From Citrus sinensis (taxonomy: Eukaryota > Streptophyta > Magnoliopsida > Sapindales > Rutaceae), in assembly GCF_022201045.2 (NCBI RefSeq), contig NC_068558.1, positions 7,345,501-7,409,500 of the forward strand: a stretch of DNA of 64,000 nt. Reading direction: 5' to 3'. The first letter of the stretch is position 1. Each line of letters starts with the position of its first letter. The notes under the pieces are model-generated. The model made no database searches. It was not told where the DNA came from and worked only from the letters and a program-made list of their open reading frames with translations. The position numbers and the translations under genes are program-made. Positions 10,128-21,526 of this stretch are shown here, one piece after another.

Positions 10128-12371
10128 TTTGATTTTAGGTCAGAGATCTCATTTTGTATGGAGCCATGTGCAGCTATGAAGTCTCAATTTTATATTGAAA
10201 GTAACTTTTTAACTAATTATATTCTGACAAGTTTCATGGGTTAATGGCCACCATAATAATATATGGCCTTGAAATTTGTACTAGGGATCTATTGTTCTTA
10301 GGTTCTGTAGAGCCGATTACAATTTACATATATGAGATTGATGATAGTTTTTTGATTTCTCACATGATGATACCTTCACTCATGTCTCTAATCATAGCAA
10401 ACATGAATTTTTCGTTTAAAGAATTGAGCTAATAAAGAAATTCATAGGGATTGCAATGTTTGTGCAAAATGAAATGTGATCCTATGGATTAGTTAACAAA
10501 GAAATTTATTCATGTTAATAAATAAATCTATGTTGGATTTGAAATTGTTGCATCAATTTAGGCAGGAATTATCATATGGTGCGGTTTAGGGCCCTCTTAA
10601 ACAAGCAGAGGCCCACCGAAAGCCCAGGTGCATTTGGGCCATAAACAACTCTATTCCGGATAAACATTGAAGGTCAACAATAATAGATGTAAGATTGTTA
10701 GTCAAATGTACATCATTAAAGTAAATTGACCCATTTTTTTTATTTGTTTAAATACTTTTGATAATTACATCAATCAAGTAAATTGACCATTTTTATTTGT
10801 TTAAACACATTTGATGATAATTAACAGTTGTTTTACTTGCTTACATAAATTTATTTATTTATTTATTATTTAGGCGAAACTAAATTGACCATTTTTATTT
10901 TTCTTTATTGTGCGTTTGGGGTGGCTGCGCTTTGGCGTTGTAAATTGAACTTTTTCTTTAATAAAATGATGGAAGGCGTTTGCTTTGACAGTAGAAAACG
11001 AACGCTTGATAATTGTGATATTTTGTTGTGGCTTTAAATTAAAATAAATAAAACTTTTGTAAATGTCCAAGTTGCACGTCTTGCATAGTGACTCCGCGTT
11101 AATCTTCTTTTTTTTTTTTGGGGGGTTTGGTGGGGTCTATCTGACTAGGAATTCTGAGCCATCCACGTCAGTTCCGAGAGCATCTGACTCATTTGACCCC
11201 TTTTTATGCCTACATTTGGGCCCGCGTTTCTCTTATTATACAGTTCATGGTGGCGGTGGCTGTTGCTGTTATCGGTGGGTCGCCTTCTCAATACTAGCTA
11301 GCCTAGCTGTTGGGATAATTACAAAGCTTTTGTAAACATTTGTTGTTGTTTTTTTTTAAAGATATTATCATTTTATCACTTAAATTTCTTATTTTTAAAA
11401 ATATTTTCACAATTATTGAAAGTCTGTTTTATCTCTAAATTGTTAAGTACAATTTTTAATTCTTTGAATCAAAATAAAATATAAAATTAATTATTTAAAG
11501 ATTTATAAATTGATTACTTCAAATATCTAAAGTAAATAATTGATAAAATTTTAAATATTATAATATTTTTCACTTAATATACTAAAATCTTTTGAAATAT
11601 TTCTGTAAAAAATAGTTATAAAAAAAAATTGATGGTGAAATAATATATTAAGAAAATTAGACGGCAAGGCGACAATATCTCTGTCTACTAATTGATGTAT
11701 TGAAGCAAATTTCTTAGTTATTATTTATAACTCACGTGGCTGCTCTATATTGCCCGTGATCACTAAAAATGACGGAAACGTGTTAACCCTCTTCCTTAAA
11801 TTATCGAAAAAAATAAACCTTGACCCAGTTAATGAGACAAAATGTTTTTTTTAAAAAAAAAAATACTATCTTTTAATTATTTACCATCTAGATATATTTT
11901 GATATAAATAATTTATTTAAATATGTAATAAGTTAGTTGGACCGTCAAAACTCAACTATTAAAATATTTTATAACATTTACGATAGTTTTTACTCCACTT
12001 AAACATTACAACACCCCACTCCCAAACAAATCCAAATTCTCCTTAAAAGAAAAGATCAAAAGATAATTATGTATGTATTATAGCAATTGCGAGCTTCCAT
12101 TATAGAAGCCATTCATAATGATAATGGGTACAACAACAACAGCAGAATCCTAGATGAATTTTCGGAACAAAATTACACCAAGATTAATCGATCAATCAAT
12201 CTGGGTTACTAGGTATTATTAGGCACGAGGGCTTGATCGAAAAAAACTCACAAGCCCTCTTTATGGAAAAAGCCAATTGCCTATACACAATTTGCAAACC
12301 CATAAACCTAAAAACAAAATTAAGGAAAAAAAAAAAACTATAGTACCTTATTATTATGATTATTACAAATA
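10128..12371. other. Intergenic, 3' flank of the thioredoxin gene
   Basis: No gene recognised. 10,570-10,640 has several GCCCA/TGGGCC words. 11,060-11,330 is relatively GC-rich with a 90-codon open frame of no known family, low complexity at its start. The last ~370 bp are probably the 3'UTR of the minus-strand thioredoxin gene. Confidence 0.45.
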
Positions 12372-13575
12372 CTACAATAAAACACCCTCTCCTTGAAGTG
12401 CCGTCTTGTTCTCTCCTGCTTTGCTCAAAATACCAGACAAATCAATGCTACTCTGCATCACCAAATCCTCCACCTCTTCTCCTACAGCGGATGGTAATGG
12501 TAAATTGATTGATAATTCATTGATTGATGCTAGTTTTAGTAGTTCTGATTCATCTAGACCTTTGGCAGGTCCAAGACTACATCGGTCGGTACCATGTTTT
12601 GCCAATGCATCCTTGAATTTTTTTATCTGCAACACATGAACTTTTACACTTAGAATTTGATGAATATTGAACAAGTTCGTTCATTGAGCCTTTGATTTAA
12701 TTGAAACGATTAAAAAAAGAAACTTACAGTTGCATTGGTGCAGCTGAAGCTACACAGATGGCCCTCAGATCCTCTGTAGAATTTGAAGAACGGCAGCACA
12801 TGAATGTGGAGATTGTGACACATGGTTTTGAGCTCTTCATAGTTAACTTTCAGGAAAATCGCATTTGGATTCAATTCAGCCAGCTGACAGATCTGATAAA
12901 TTAAACCCAAAATATAACCTTGAGAAGCTATAATTAATCAAATAAGCTTATCTATAAAACATAGCTTAAACAACCAAAATAATAATAATAATAATAAAAA
13001 CAATTAAAAAAAAACCAACAGTAATAATACCTTAGGATGTAGAGATTTGCATCCACCACAAACAGGTGAATAGAAGTCAAGAATAACCAATCTATCACCA
13101 CCGTTTCGCAAGGCATCAACAAGCTCTTGTGCTGATTGAATCTCAATCATGTTTGGTTTAAGGGTTTTTTCCCACCATCTCATAGCTCTACTAACACAAA
13201 TCGATGCTTGTGCCTGAAATCAAAAGGGAAAGATTCATCATCACAAGAATAAATACCCATGATGTAAAATTAAACCATGAAAAAAGGGTAAGAAAAAAAA
13301 ATTGTTCCACTTACATTAATGGAGAACTTGTTGGGAGCCTTGAGATGCCAGAGAGTTAAGCTTTTGTGATCTGAGACGGCAAGGGATTGGCCCTTGAAAT
13401 GAATGCTGAAAGCAGGTAAAATTTTGGAGATTGATTTTGAGGTTAGTACTCTAACTTGTGAGGGAGGAGCACGAGAGGAGCAAAACCCAACAATACTTTT
13501 GTCTTTTGAGCTCGGAAAAGTCTCATTCATCACAGAAACAGAAACAGAGATCCCACATTTCAATGAACAAGCCAT
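12372..13575 (-). CDS. ACHT1: Atypical Cys/His-rich thioredoxin (ACHT1/2 type), chloroplast
   Basis: Four exons, read downwards: 13,575-13,315, 13,213-13,031, 12,892-12,728 and 12,626-12,372, all with GT-AG introns in phase 0, giving 287 residues. Residues 1 to ~85 are a Ser/Lys-rich chloroplast transit region. Exon 2 starts the thioredoxin fold, with FYSPVCGGCK carrying redox cysteines C139 and C142 in a CGGC site instead of WCGPC; this variant defines the ACHT family. The cis-proline segment HVLPFFKFYRG and the CSFSCTNAT motif are intact. The tail after KHGTDRCSLGPAKGL is typical of ACHT1/ACHT2, which I cannot tell apart here. ACHT proteins are thylakoid-associated and pass oxidising equivalents from 2-Cys peroxiredoxin when light falls. 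The start is the first ATG before the transit peptide. Confidence 0.9.
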
Positions 13576-14788
13576 GGTTATTAATTATGATGTCACAAAG
13601 CACAAAACTTTTTTTTTTTTTTTTTGGTTTGTTTTTCAGAAAGCTTAAAGCATGAAAGAAAACAAAACCTACAAACCCACTTTTCTTTTCTCTTTTTTGG
13701 ATCTTGAACAAAAAAAACAAAAACAAAACAAACCCCAGGAGAGGAAAAAAAAAATCTTCAAACAACAAAGGCAACTTGAACTAGAACACACTTATTTTAT
13801 CAATCAAAATGCAAACTTGAGCTAAAAAAAATTGATTTTTCTGGGTTCTGACTGGTATTAGAGCACAATCTTTTTTATATCAAAGCATGAAAGCAGAAGA
13901 GGAACAAGGAAGAAGGCAATGTGAATGTAGGGGAATATATATTTATATATATATGCATATTAAATGTGTTTGTAAAAAAAAATGGAGAGAGAGATAGTAG
14001 GTGAGGTGGGGTCTTTATCCAAAGAAATTGATTTAATTTTAACATTATCCACAAATAACTACAAAAATAGTATACAAGAAATGGAGATTTGTGTGATATG
14101 GATAAAAATCGACACCGCAAATGAGCGAGTGTGGAAGTTGACTGGATTTTGAGGATAAAATTAAATAACAGGGAAGCTAATTAGAATAGAAGGGCATGTT
14201 TATAGGAAGTGAGTTTGAGCTGTGAATTAAATTCATTATTAAAAAAAAATAATTCTAAATTTCCGGTGACTAAAATTAGAAAATTAACTTCTTCTTTTTT
14301 TTTTTTTTTTTTTTGCTGTCTCATTAAACGCCTAAATAGCCGTGGTTTTGAATTTTGATGCGGCTCTTTTTGCCACTCTGCCTCGTCAAAATTATAAAAC
14401 ATGGATAAGGTTTGATAATTTGGGAGACAAAACAGCCCACCTCTGCTTATTATCTCGCTGTCTTTTTTCTTTTTTGGTGGCTTTGAGCCATCTATTTTCC
14501 TGTTAAGGACAATTCAACAAATAATAATAATAGAGTCAGTTATGTTTTTCTTAATGTAAAAATTTATACAATAGGCTGGCATTTTGCTTGAACCGAATCA
14601 ATTGGTTTCATTTGTCAAATTTGTGACAATTTACTATTACGAAAATAACTTTTATCTTGATTATTTGTTGACTATAAAATATACGAGTGTAGGAAAAATA
14701 TTTTTTTAAAAAAGGTCATTTGTGGTAAAGAAACATTTGACTATATAAATTATCCATCAATAATTTTATTTTATTGATATTTAGATAA
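13576..14788. other. Promoter and 5' flank of the thioredoxin gene, intergenic
   Basis: Just upstream of the thioredoxin start (minus strand) lie A/T homopolymer runs and a pyrimidine-rich leader. No other gene is apparent. T- and A-rich short open frames here are low complexity. Confidence 0.5.
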
Positions 14789-15652
14789 GAGTGGGACTAT
14801 TGACACCCCTCCAAATATCTATTAAAATCCCTATAATTATTTTACAATTTTAATCTTTACTCAAATTATATAATAGGACAATTTCTAATTAAACTTACAC
14901 TCAAATGTCAATAATTTTTTTCTTAAAAATTCTTTATGCTGTAGATTTTTATTTTAAAAGGAAAGCAAGACAAATTTGGAAGAGCTCGAGAATATGAATG
15001 TCGGAAGGGAAATGTGGAAGTTGGTTTTAATAGAAAAATGACAAACAAAGATTTTGAGTCGGGAAACATGTTAGTGATCTTGAAAATGCAATGTGGAAAT
15101 CTAAATCTAAGGAAGAATATGATCCAAGAGCATCAAGGGCAAAGACAAATCATTATTACATGAGCAGCAATGATGACGGGGATGAATTTTATGCCACATG
15201 AGAGAATAAGAAGAATGTGATGAATCAAATTGAGGGTGAAGCTGGTGATTTTGAAACTCACAATAAAGTGAATAATAGACTGAACAAGACACAAAACGAG
15301 AAAGATGAGATCAGGACAGTGATTTCTAGCGACCTTTAGTGAAGGTGGTACCTGCCATTAAAATCCAATATTTTGGAAATTAAAAAGATTAATTTTCTTT
15401 TATTTTCAAGCGAAAATTTTTAATACTGGCGGCTGCAATGGAGAGAAAAAACTCCATTGTTGAAATGAGGTTTAATAATAAAGATAAAAAATAATTAAAT
15501 AATAATGTTTACGCTAATAAGTTTTAATTAAGGGTAATTTTATCATTTAAGGGGTGTTAAAAGAATTTTATAATATTTATAAATATTTTAATGGGATTAA
15601 TAAAAAAAATAGGTGTTAAGAGGTATTTGGAAGGGTGTCAATAGTCCCACTC
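14789..15652. mobile_element. Non-autonomous Mutator-like element, GAGTGGGAC type
   Basis: Terminal inverted repeats GAGTGGGACTATTGACACCC (left) and its near-perfect complement at the right, continuing through CAAATA-like sequence. The flanking 9-bp duplication differs at one base (TTTAGATAA, 14,780-14,788; TTAAGATAA, 15,653-15,661). The 864-bp interior holds short open frames but nothing resembling a transposase. A possible lone left end of the family lies near 4,100. Confidence 0.8.
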
Positions 15653-17024
15653 TTAAGATAATTGTAAGATATTTATAGATCTCCATTGCAGAAATATGAC
15701 ATTACTATAATTTTGATATAATTTTTCTTATATTTTATACGAATAAAACTCAAAATATATGAATTAAATTTGAAATTACTCTCACTTGAGATTAATCATG
15801 TATAAATTACAACTACTTTTTTACAGAATTACTGAGGACTACTTATCCCCTATTTCTGAACTGTTTATTTTTTTTTTCTGAACTGTTTATTTCTTTCTTC
15901 TTCTTCTTTTTTTTTTTTTAATATCTGAAGTATTACATTTCAATTTAATAGTCCCACAATAATTTTAAAAAAAAAATTTGTTGGAACCTTTACAACTCTT
16001 GACACCTTTTGTTATTAACATCTTTGCACCTTTTTGTTGTGATTGCATATGAATACATTACTTTAAACAATGCGGAGTCCGTGAAGGCGTGAAGCAAATA
16101 AAGAAAAATGAATTGGATGATTTTTTGTTTTGTTTTTTTTTTTAAAAAAAAACTATTTATCAAAATTGAGAGACAACAACTGGATTAATGGTGAAATGGG
16201 TCAATATGATAAATGGCAAACCGCACCGTATTGGGATGAATTGTGAGGTCCATTAGATTTCAGTTATCAACATTCAAGATCAAAAGAGTAGTTGCAATAA
16301 GATAACAATCGAAGGCAGATATAAATATTTATTTCATTCAAAACAAAATCAACCCATTCTCATAATTTGAGTTCATTTCACTTTGAACCCATATTTTGGA
16401 TATTTATTTCGATGAGTGATGCATACATACATAAATAATAGACAAATAATAATGCAGAGGAAGCCCACAGGATTTGGAAAAGCAACCCATTGTTTTGAAA
16501 CTTTAGTTTTGATAAAACCAAGGGGCTAAGGTATCTATTTCCAGTTTTTCACTCCAGTTACAGGATTTTGGATGCTGTTAAAAGTTCATTTACTAGCCTT
16601 TTAATTATTGGACAGCAGGGCCAGTTTAAGACAGCCACATTGGTCCCCCAACGACTCCCCATATTTATATTTATATATATTCAAATGGAACTATATGAAT
16701 CCCTGTGTATGCGTGAACCCAGAGTCCTAGATTATATATAATATAGAAACAAAACAAAACAAAAACCATTATTTTGTCTACTTTGGTCAAATTTTTTAAG
16801 CTACTAATTGATTTTTGTAATTGACATTGGTTGTTCCAATAAGTGAATTTCAAACTATGGCGTCAAAATCTTTGTTCCAATAGATTAGAAAGTCTGGGAA
16901 CCATACTTCAGTAATAATAGGACAGCAAATCATTTTCATTTTTGTTCGTGTGGGGAAGAGTCTGATGCCCCTTACGTGTATGATGATGTCATGGATTTAG
17001 AATGGATCAATTCATTATTAAAAG
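15653..17024. other. Intergenic, nothing recognised
   Basis: AT-rich spacer without a recognisable gene, RNA or bounded mobile element. Several homopolymer and CTT-rich tracts. Confidence 0.5.
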
Positions 17025-17626
17025 TAGAGCTTACAAAATTTACCACAACTTGATTACAATAAATGAGAACGACATAATTTTTTTTTGTGTCGGTTTATAG
17101 TTAAAGTTCTTAGCTTATTTACTCGATCAATAATACAATTAAATTTGTTATTTTAAATTAATTTATAGATTCTTATCATCAAAACTCAAAATTTGGACAT
17201 GATTATCTTTTTATTTTTTAAAGAATGAACATATATACAGTATTTCATTCATAAAATTTTATTTATTTTTAAAACTCTAATAGTATAAATATGTAAAAAT
17301 GTTAGTAGACATTTATATTTTATAACATTGATATATTATACTATTTACATATGTATAATTAAAGGTTCAATAGTATAAAATGTGTAATATATTTGATAGA
17401 TATGTATAATTTATAATATCAATAAATTATATATCTCTACATGTGTGTTTAATGTAAATTTTATTAAACATATAGATATTAAGCAAGTTATTAAGTAACC
17501 CGTTTATTTTCTGTGCCGGGTTTGGGTTTTAATATTTTGACACGAATATATAAATGGGTCGTGTTTAGGTCGACCTAAATTTGACAAGACACAAACACGA
17601 CCTAATGACCCATTTTACCAGCTCTA
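17025..17626. mobile_element. Non-autonomous hAT-type element, ACGACC family
   Basis: Left end TAGAGCTTACAAAATTTACC and right end TTTTACCAGCTCTA form imperfect terminal repeats; flanks match at 7 of 8 bases (ATTAAAAG, 17,017-17,024; ATTGAAAG, 17,627-17,634). The right subterminal zone carries GGGTCGTGTTTAGGTCG, CACGACC and CAAACACGACC words in both orientations. No coding capacity. The left end is eroded, so this call is weaker than its relatives. Confidence 0.65.
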
Positions 17627-18718
17627 ATTGAAAGCCCTACAAATTCACAATCATTTGACTCAGCACAGCACATGTTAGTGTGGCACATCTCCTAAATGTG
17701 AGAGTCTTGTAAGCTGTAAGATGTTTCTTTAAGGATGAATGGATGATGCAAGATAGCGTTGGCACTGCCACTGAGAGTTGTAATAGAATACTCTTTTAAC
17801 GATAATTGCCAGACTGGATGATTGAATCAATTGAAAAAAATGTATACAGAGCCGGAGACGGGCCTCCGCTCTAAGCTTTTGTGTTTTGTGTCCTTAAAAT
17901 GTGCACCTGCCTAGGAAAAATGGATATGGGATTTCACCATTTATCTGAAAAGCAAGAGTTCAAGCATCAGCTAGACTTTGGCATTTTTTTTTCCCCTTTT
18001 GAGAACAGGACGTTTCATTTCATTCTCAATAGTTAAAAGCTGCACATTAAGATATCCTTGAAGGTACCTCTACATAATATCCACACAACGAATTAAGGCG
18101 CCACCAAGAATATGCTCAAGCTCTTGTACGGGTTCTATTTGGACAATTGGGGTGAATATGTTAGTACAAGACATTAATTTTCTATACCATAGTCTCTAGA
18201 CAAAGTATAGAACTGATCAAGGCACATCACATGACCTTACAAAAGCAAACTATTTATTCCTTTTACGTTTTATAGCACAAATTGTTTCTTATAATTTTGA
18301 ATGTCAAATCAGTAATTACGAAGTTGCGAATGAGATGTATGGTTCTGTTTTTCATTTGATGTGTCATCAATTGATTAGTGTAACAAGATTGTTGATGTTA
18401 AATAGTCTTTGTTGAAGTAGAATTTTAGCAAATGAAATGTTCACCAGATTAGGAAGTAAAGATGATAGCAAAACTTATTTTTGGTCGAGGTATGATCTTT
18501 TAACTAAAACTCCTCTCCCATGAAAGGTTTTTGATTTTGTGATTGAATACAGTAGTACTGCTCCACAGAATAACATCAGGAGCTGGATTTTTGCCAATCA
18601 TACAACACGAGGAGCATTAATATGCTCAACAGTATATGTATATACATTTCAGTTATGTTTCCATAATGATCTAAAATGGAATGCATAGACATTAGCAAAA
18701 TCAAATGTCAACAAGCTC
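17627..18718. other. Intergenic, 3' flank of the NDH-subunit gene
   Basis: No gene recognised. The distal part is probably the 3'UTR of the minus-strand gene ending at 18,719. Confidence 0.45.
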
Positions 18719-19981
18719 CTACTTCCTGCCAGCTTCTTCTAACTCTTGCAGTCCCCCAACCTTCTGCTCAATCTCCTCGATTAGCTCCTCACGCCACAGC
18801 TCTGCTCTCGCAGCTTCCTCAATTTCTTCTTGCTGCAATACCACCACCATTCCATAAGATATACCCCATCATTCAATGAAATAGTTTCTTAATAGCCATT
18901 GTCTAAGTAGTTCGGATCATGTTCAAATTGAGTTATTATGATTTTTAGTTATGTCCATAGTTTTGCATGTTCTGTTGAAATATTAGTTACCTTCTCATAG
19001 AACCAGTGTCCAGTACCATCTCCTCCATCTTCTCTGTACGCGTCTGAGTCATAATATGGATCCTAAAAATTTTTTCTGTTGAATCAGAAATCAAACTCAA
19101 AACAAACAAAATTAAGTTTTTTTTCGTGAAGAGTCTTTCTCTAGGGCAGGTGTTCACATTTTGTATGATTAAAATTTCAGATAGTTACTGGTAACTAGGT
19201 ACAAATGTTAAAAAAAAAATCGAGAGTTCGAACGCTTGCTAGTTACCAATAGTATCTTATTTTACAAAACGCGGACATCCGTACATGAGAATTATTATTC
19301 TTGTGAATAATTAAATGCCAAGGAAGGGGTGTATGCTTACTTTTGTGGCACTAAAGAACATACATCCCCAACAAGTGAACATGATGTAGAAAAGATCTAA
19401 ACAAACATAAAGGAGAATGAATTAAAGATTAGTCTAGTTGAAAGTAAAAGCACAGCCATGAATTTGACAAAATGGAAAAGAGAGAGAGCACTCACAAACG
19501 TTCTTTATGGCTTGGTCACTGAGATGCCAAATGGATTTTTCAGTGATAAGGTCTCTTTGGCCTTCTGCATGCTCAACTAGAATTGCAATTAGAGGCCAAT
19601 CTGGGAAAGCATTCACTCTACTTAAACATCCCCTTCTTTTCTTGCTGCCCTCAAGCTAACCATGTCACAAAATCCAAAATATACTCCATGATGCCATTTA
19701 TAAAAGATTTTGTACTGACTCTCAAGTTTGCTTTGCCAAGAAATGTTTAACTTCTTAAAAGAGTACTGACCTGCTGCCACCCATTAAAAAGTTTGGTTCT
19801 TGAACCCTGCTTAAGCTGCAAAAAAGCAGGATAAAATCAATTTGCTAATTAGCAGCATATATATAATTTGAATTACAGTCGATGGAAGCTTAGAATTTAC
19901 TGATTTTGAACATGGGTACGTGTCAAATTTAGTTGATTGTAAAGAGCTCTGAACATTTGGGGTTGTAATGGTGAAACTCAT
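18719..19981 (-). CDS. PNSB5: Chloroplast NDH complex subunit PnsB5 (NDH18)-like
   Basis: I reconstruct six exons, read downwards: 19,981-19,901, 19,815-19,771, 19,655-19,496, 19,396-19,341, 19,062-18,991 and 18,832-18,719. Phases join without a stop to give 175 residues, and every junction is GT-AG. The N-terminus (MSFTITTPNVQSS) looks like a short plastid transit peptide. Mid-protein, WPLIAILVEHAEGQRDLITE and IWHLSDQAIKNVY precede one membrane segment (YLFYIMFTCWGCMFF), then an acidic DPYYDSDAYREDGGDG stretch and a charged helix (AARAELWREELIEEIEQKVG). One membrane span with this tail matches my recollection of PnsB5/NDH18, a subcomplex-B subunit of the chloroplast NDH complex for cyclic electron flow. 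The exon structure is firmer than the name. Exon 1 is the least certain. Confidence 0.65.
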
Positions 19982-20514
19982 TATAGCCTCGGCCAGTTTT
20001 TCTTTCTTTTTTGAATAGGGAGCGGTACTTGGTGCGATGAGAAATGTGGGTAGTTTTGACTTTTGATTGTTTGTTATGACTTATGAGAGAGGAGGGAAAG
20101 TGGATAAGGAAATCATTGTTGTCCACCCTTTCTAAAACGCATAAAACTAGTTGGATATGGATGAATTACAACCCCTAATGCTCTTTGAATGACCAACAGA
20201 TCAATGTTTATAAGTTACGGTCAAGTAACCTAAAAGGACAAATGGGAACTCACCAAAACATTGGATACTTTGATTATAAAAAAGTTCAAAGCCTCGGTCC
20301 TTTTTATCATTCTTTCAATTACATCTTAGTGAACAGAGCGCACACAATTGTATAACCGTACCAGCATTTGTGCTGTATTGAATATTGATACCCACAATTT
20401 GTTATTACTAATATTTCGATTTCTGTTAGAATAATCAATAATCCCCTTGTAGTCCTCCTTCTGAGCTTGCCTAGATATCAATACTTAGCATATAAGCGAG
20501 GCCTCTTGGCAACT

Positions 20515-20588
20515 GGCCTATTAGCTCAGTTGGTTAGAGCGTCGTGCTAATAACGCGAAGGTCGCAGGTTCGAGACCTGCATGGGCCA
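20515..20588 (+). tRNA. trnI-AAU: tRNA-Ile (anticodon AAU)
   Basis: A complete 74-nt nuclear tRNA without intron or encoded CCA. The anticodon AAT is at 20,549-20,551 in the loop CTAATAA. D arm GCTC/GAGC, anticodon stem TCGTG/CGCGA and T arm GCAGG/CCTGC (loop TTCGAGA) all pair. Box A (TAGCTCAGTTGG) and box B (GGTTCGAGACC) are intact. The acceptor stem has one T-G wobble at the fifth pair. Position 20,588 is the discriminator A. A run of ten T at 20,605-20,614 is a strong Pol III terminator. Confidence 0.97.
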
Positions 20589-20604
20589 ATTCAAAAGTGT
20601 CCTC

Positions 20605-20614
20605 TTTTTTTTTT
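20605..20614 (+). terminator. Pol III T-run terminator of tRNA-Ile
   Basis: Ten consecutive T residues 16 bases after the tRNA 3' end, the standard RNA polymerase III stop. Confidence 0.85.
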
Positions 20615-21526
20615 CCCCTCCTGTTTTTATAAGCCCATTGGATATTAGCCAACCAACAAAGTCCCGAAACAGGCGGCTTTAGCCCAAATTAATGCGACTT
20701 TATGAATTTGACTTCTATTCTATGTTTATTTATATTTTAATTTTGGCTTGATTTGACTGAACGCAATTAAGACGGCCAATTGCCCATGGAGTGTGAAATT
20801 GATTCAATCAAACACGCATTTGGGAAGCCGAAACAATCTATTTTGAATAGTTGACACAAGTCAATACGTGGCATTTCATTTTGCTTTTGAAGACATTGAT
20901 GAGTGGGTATGGTATTTTTAGATATCATAAACACAATTTGAGTATTTTTATTAGTTTATTTTTATCATGTGATGGTACCCAGACGGAGGTGCTAAAAAGA
21001 TTTCCATTGAATCATGCATGATGATGCATGTGTTGTGTATCCATCCATCCATTTTGCTTTTGGAGCCTAAAGCAGTAAAGCACTCAGCGAAAATGAATGC
21101 CTTGGCGTGTATAATGATGTTGATGGCTTGTTTGATTTCTTCGCTTGTTTAGACTTCTAGGCAATGGTCTTATTTTTAAAACAAACGATAAATCTAAAAT
21201 ACCAAACATGCCGTGTGAAATCAAATCTCTTTTTAAAGTTCCCTAATGGGTCTTTTAAAGATATAATAATAATGAGGGAAATAATCTAGAAGATAAATTA
21301 TAAAAGTATACCATGGATTTTATCGGAAACAACTACTTCTTGTCTTCTACTTCTACGCCCCGAAAAATTCAGTACAAGTTTCCCTTAAATAACCTCAAAA
21401 AGAGATATTACAGGGACCGTCAACTATAATCTGACAACCCACCTGACTCGCCTATTTTTCTTAGCTTTTCCCGGGGAAAAAAAAAAAGAATAAGTTTTCA
21501 ATTCGTTTGTTTCTTGAGTAAATCCA
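20615..21526. other. Intergenic, 5' flank of the Mpo1-like gene
   Basis: Spacer between the tRNA and the next start codon. No gene recognised. The last ~100 bp should contain the Mpo1-like promoter and 5'UTR. Confidence 0.5.

Noticed and set aside
11063..11335. 90-codon plus-strand frame
   Set aside because: Low-complexity start, no conserved domain, no splice partners, and no promoter evidence.
19929..20126. 65-codon minus-strand frame as exon 1 of the NDH-subunit gene
   Set aside because: It begins without ATG, and no GT donor in the needed phase exists before its stop; the overlapping MSFTITTPN frame has a GTAAAT donor in phase 0.
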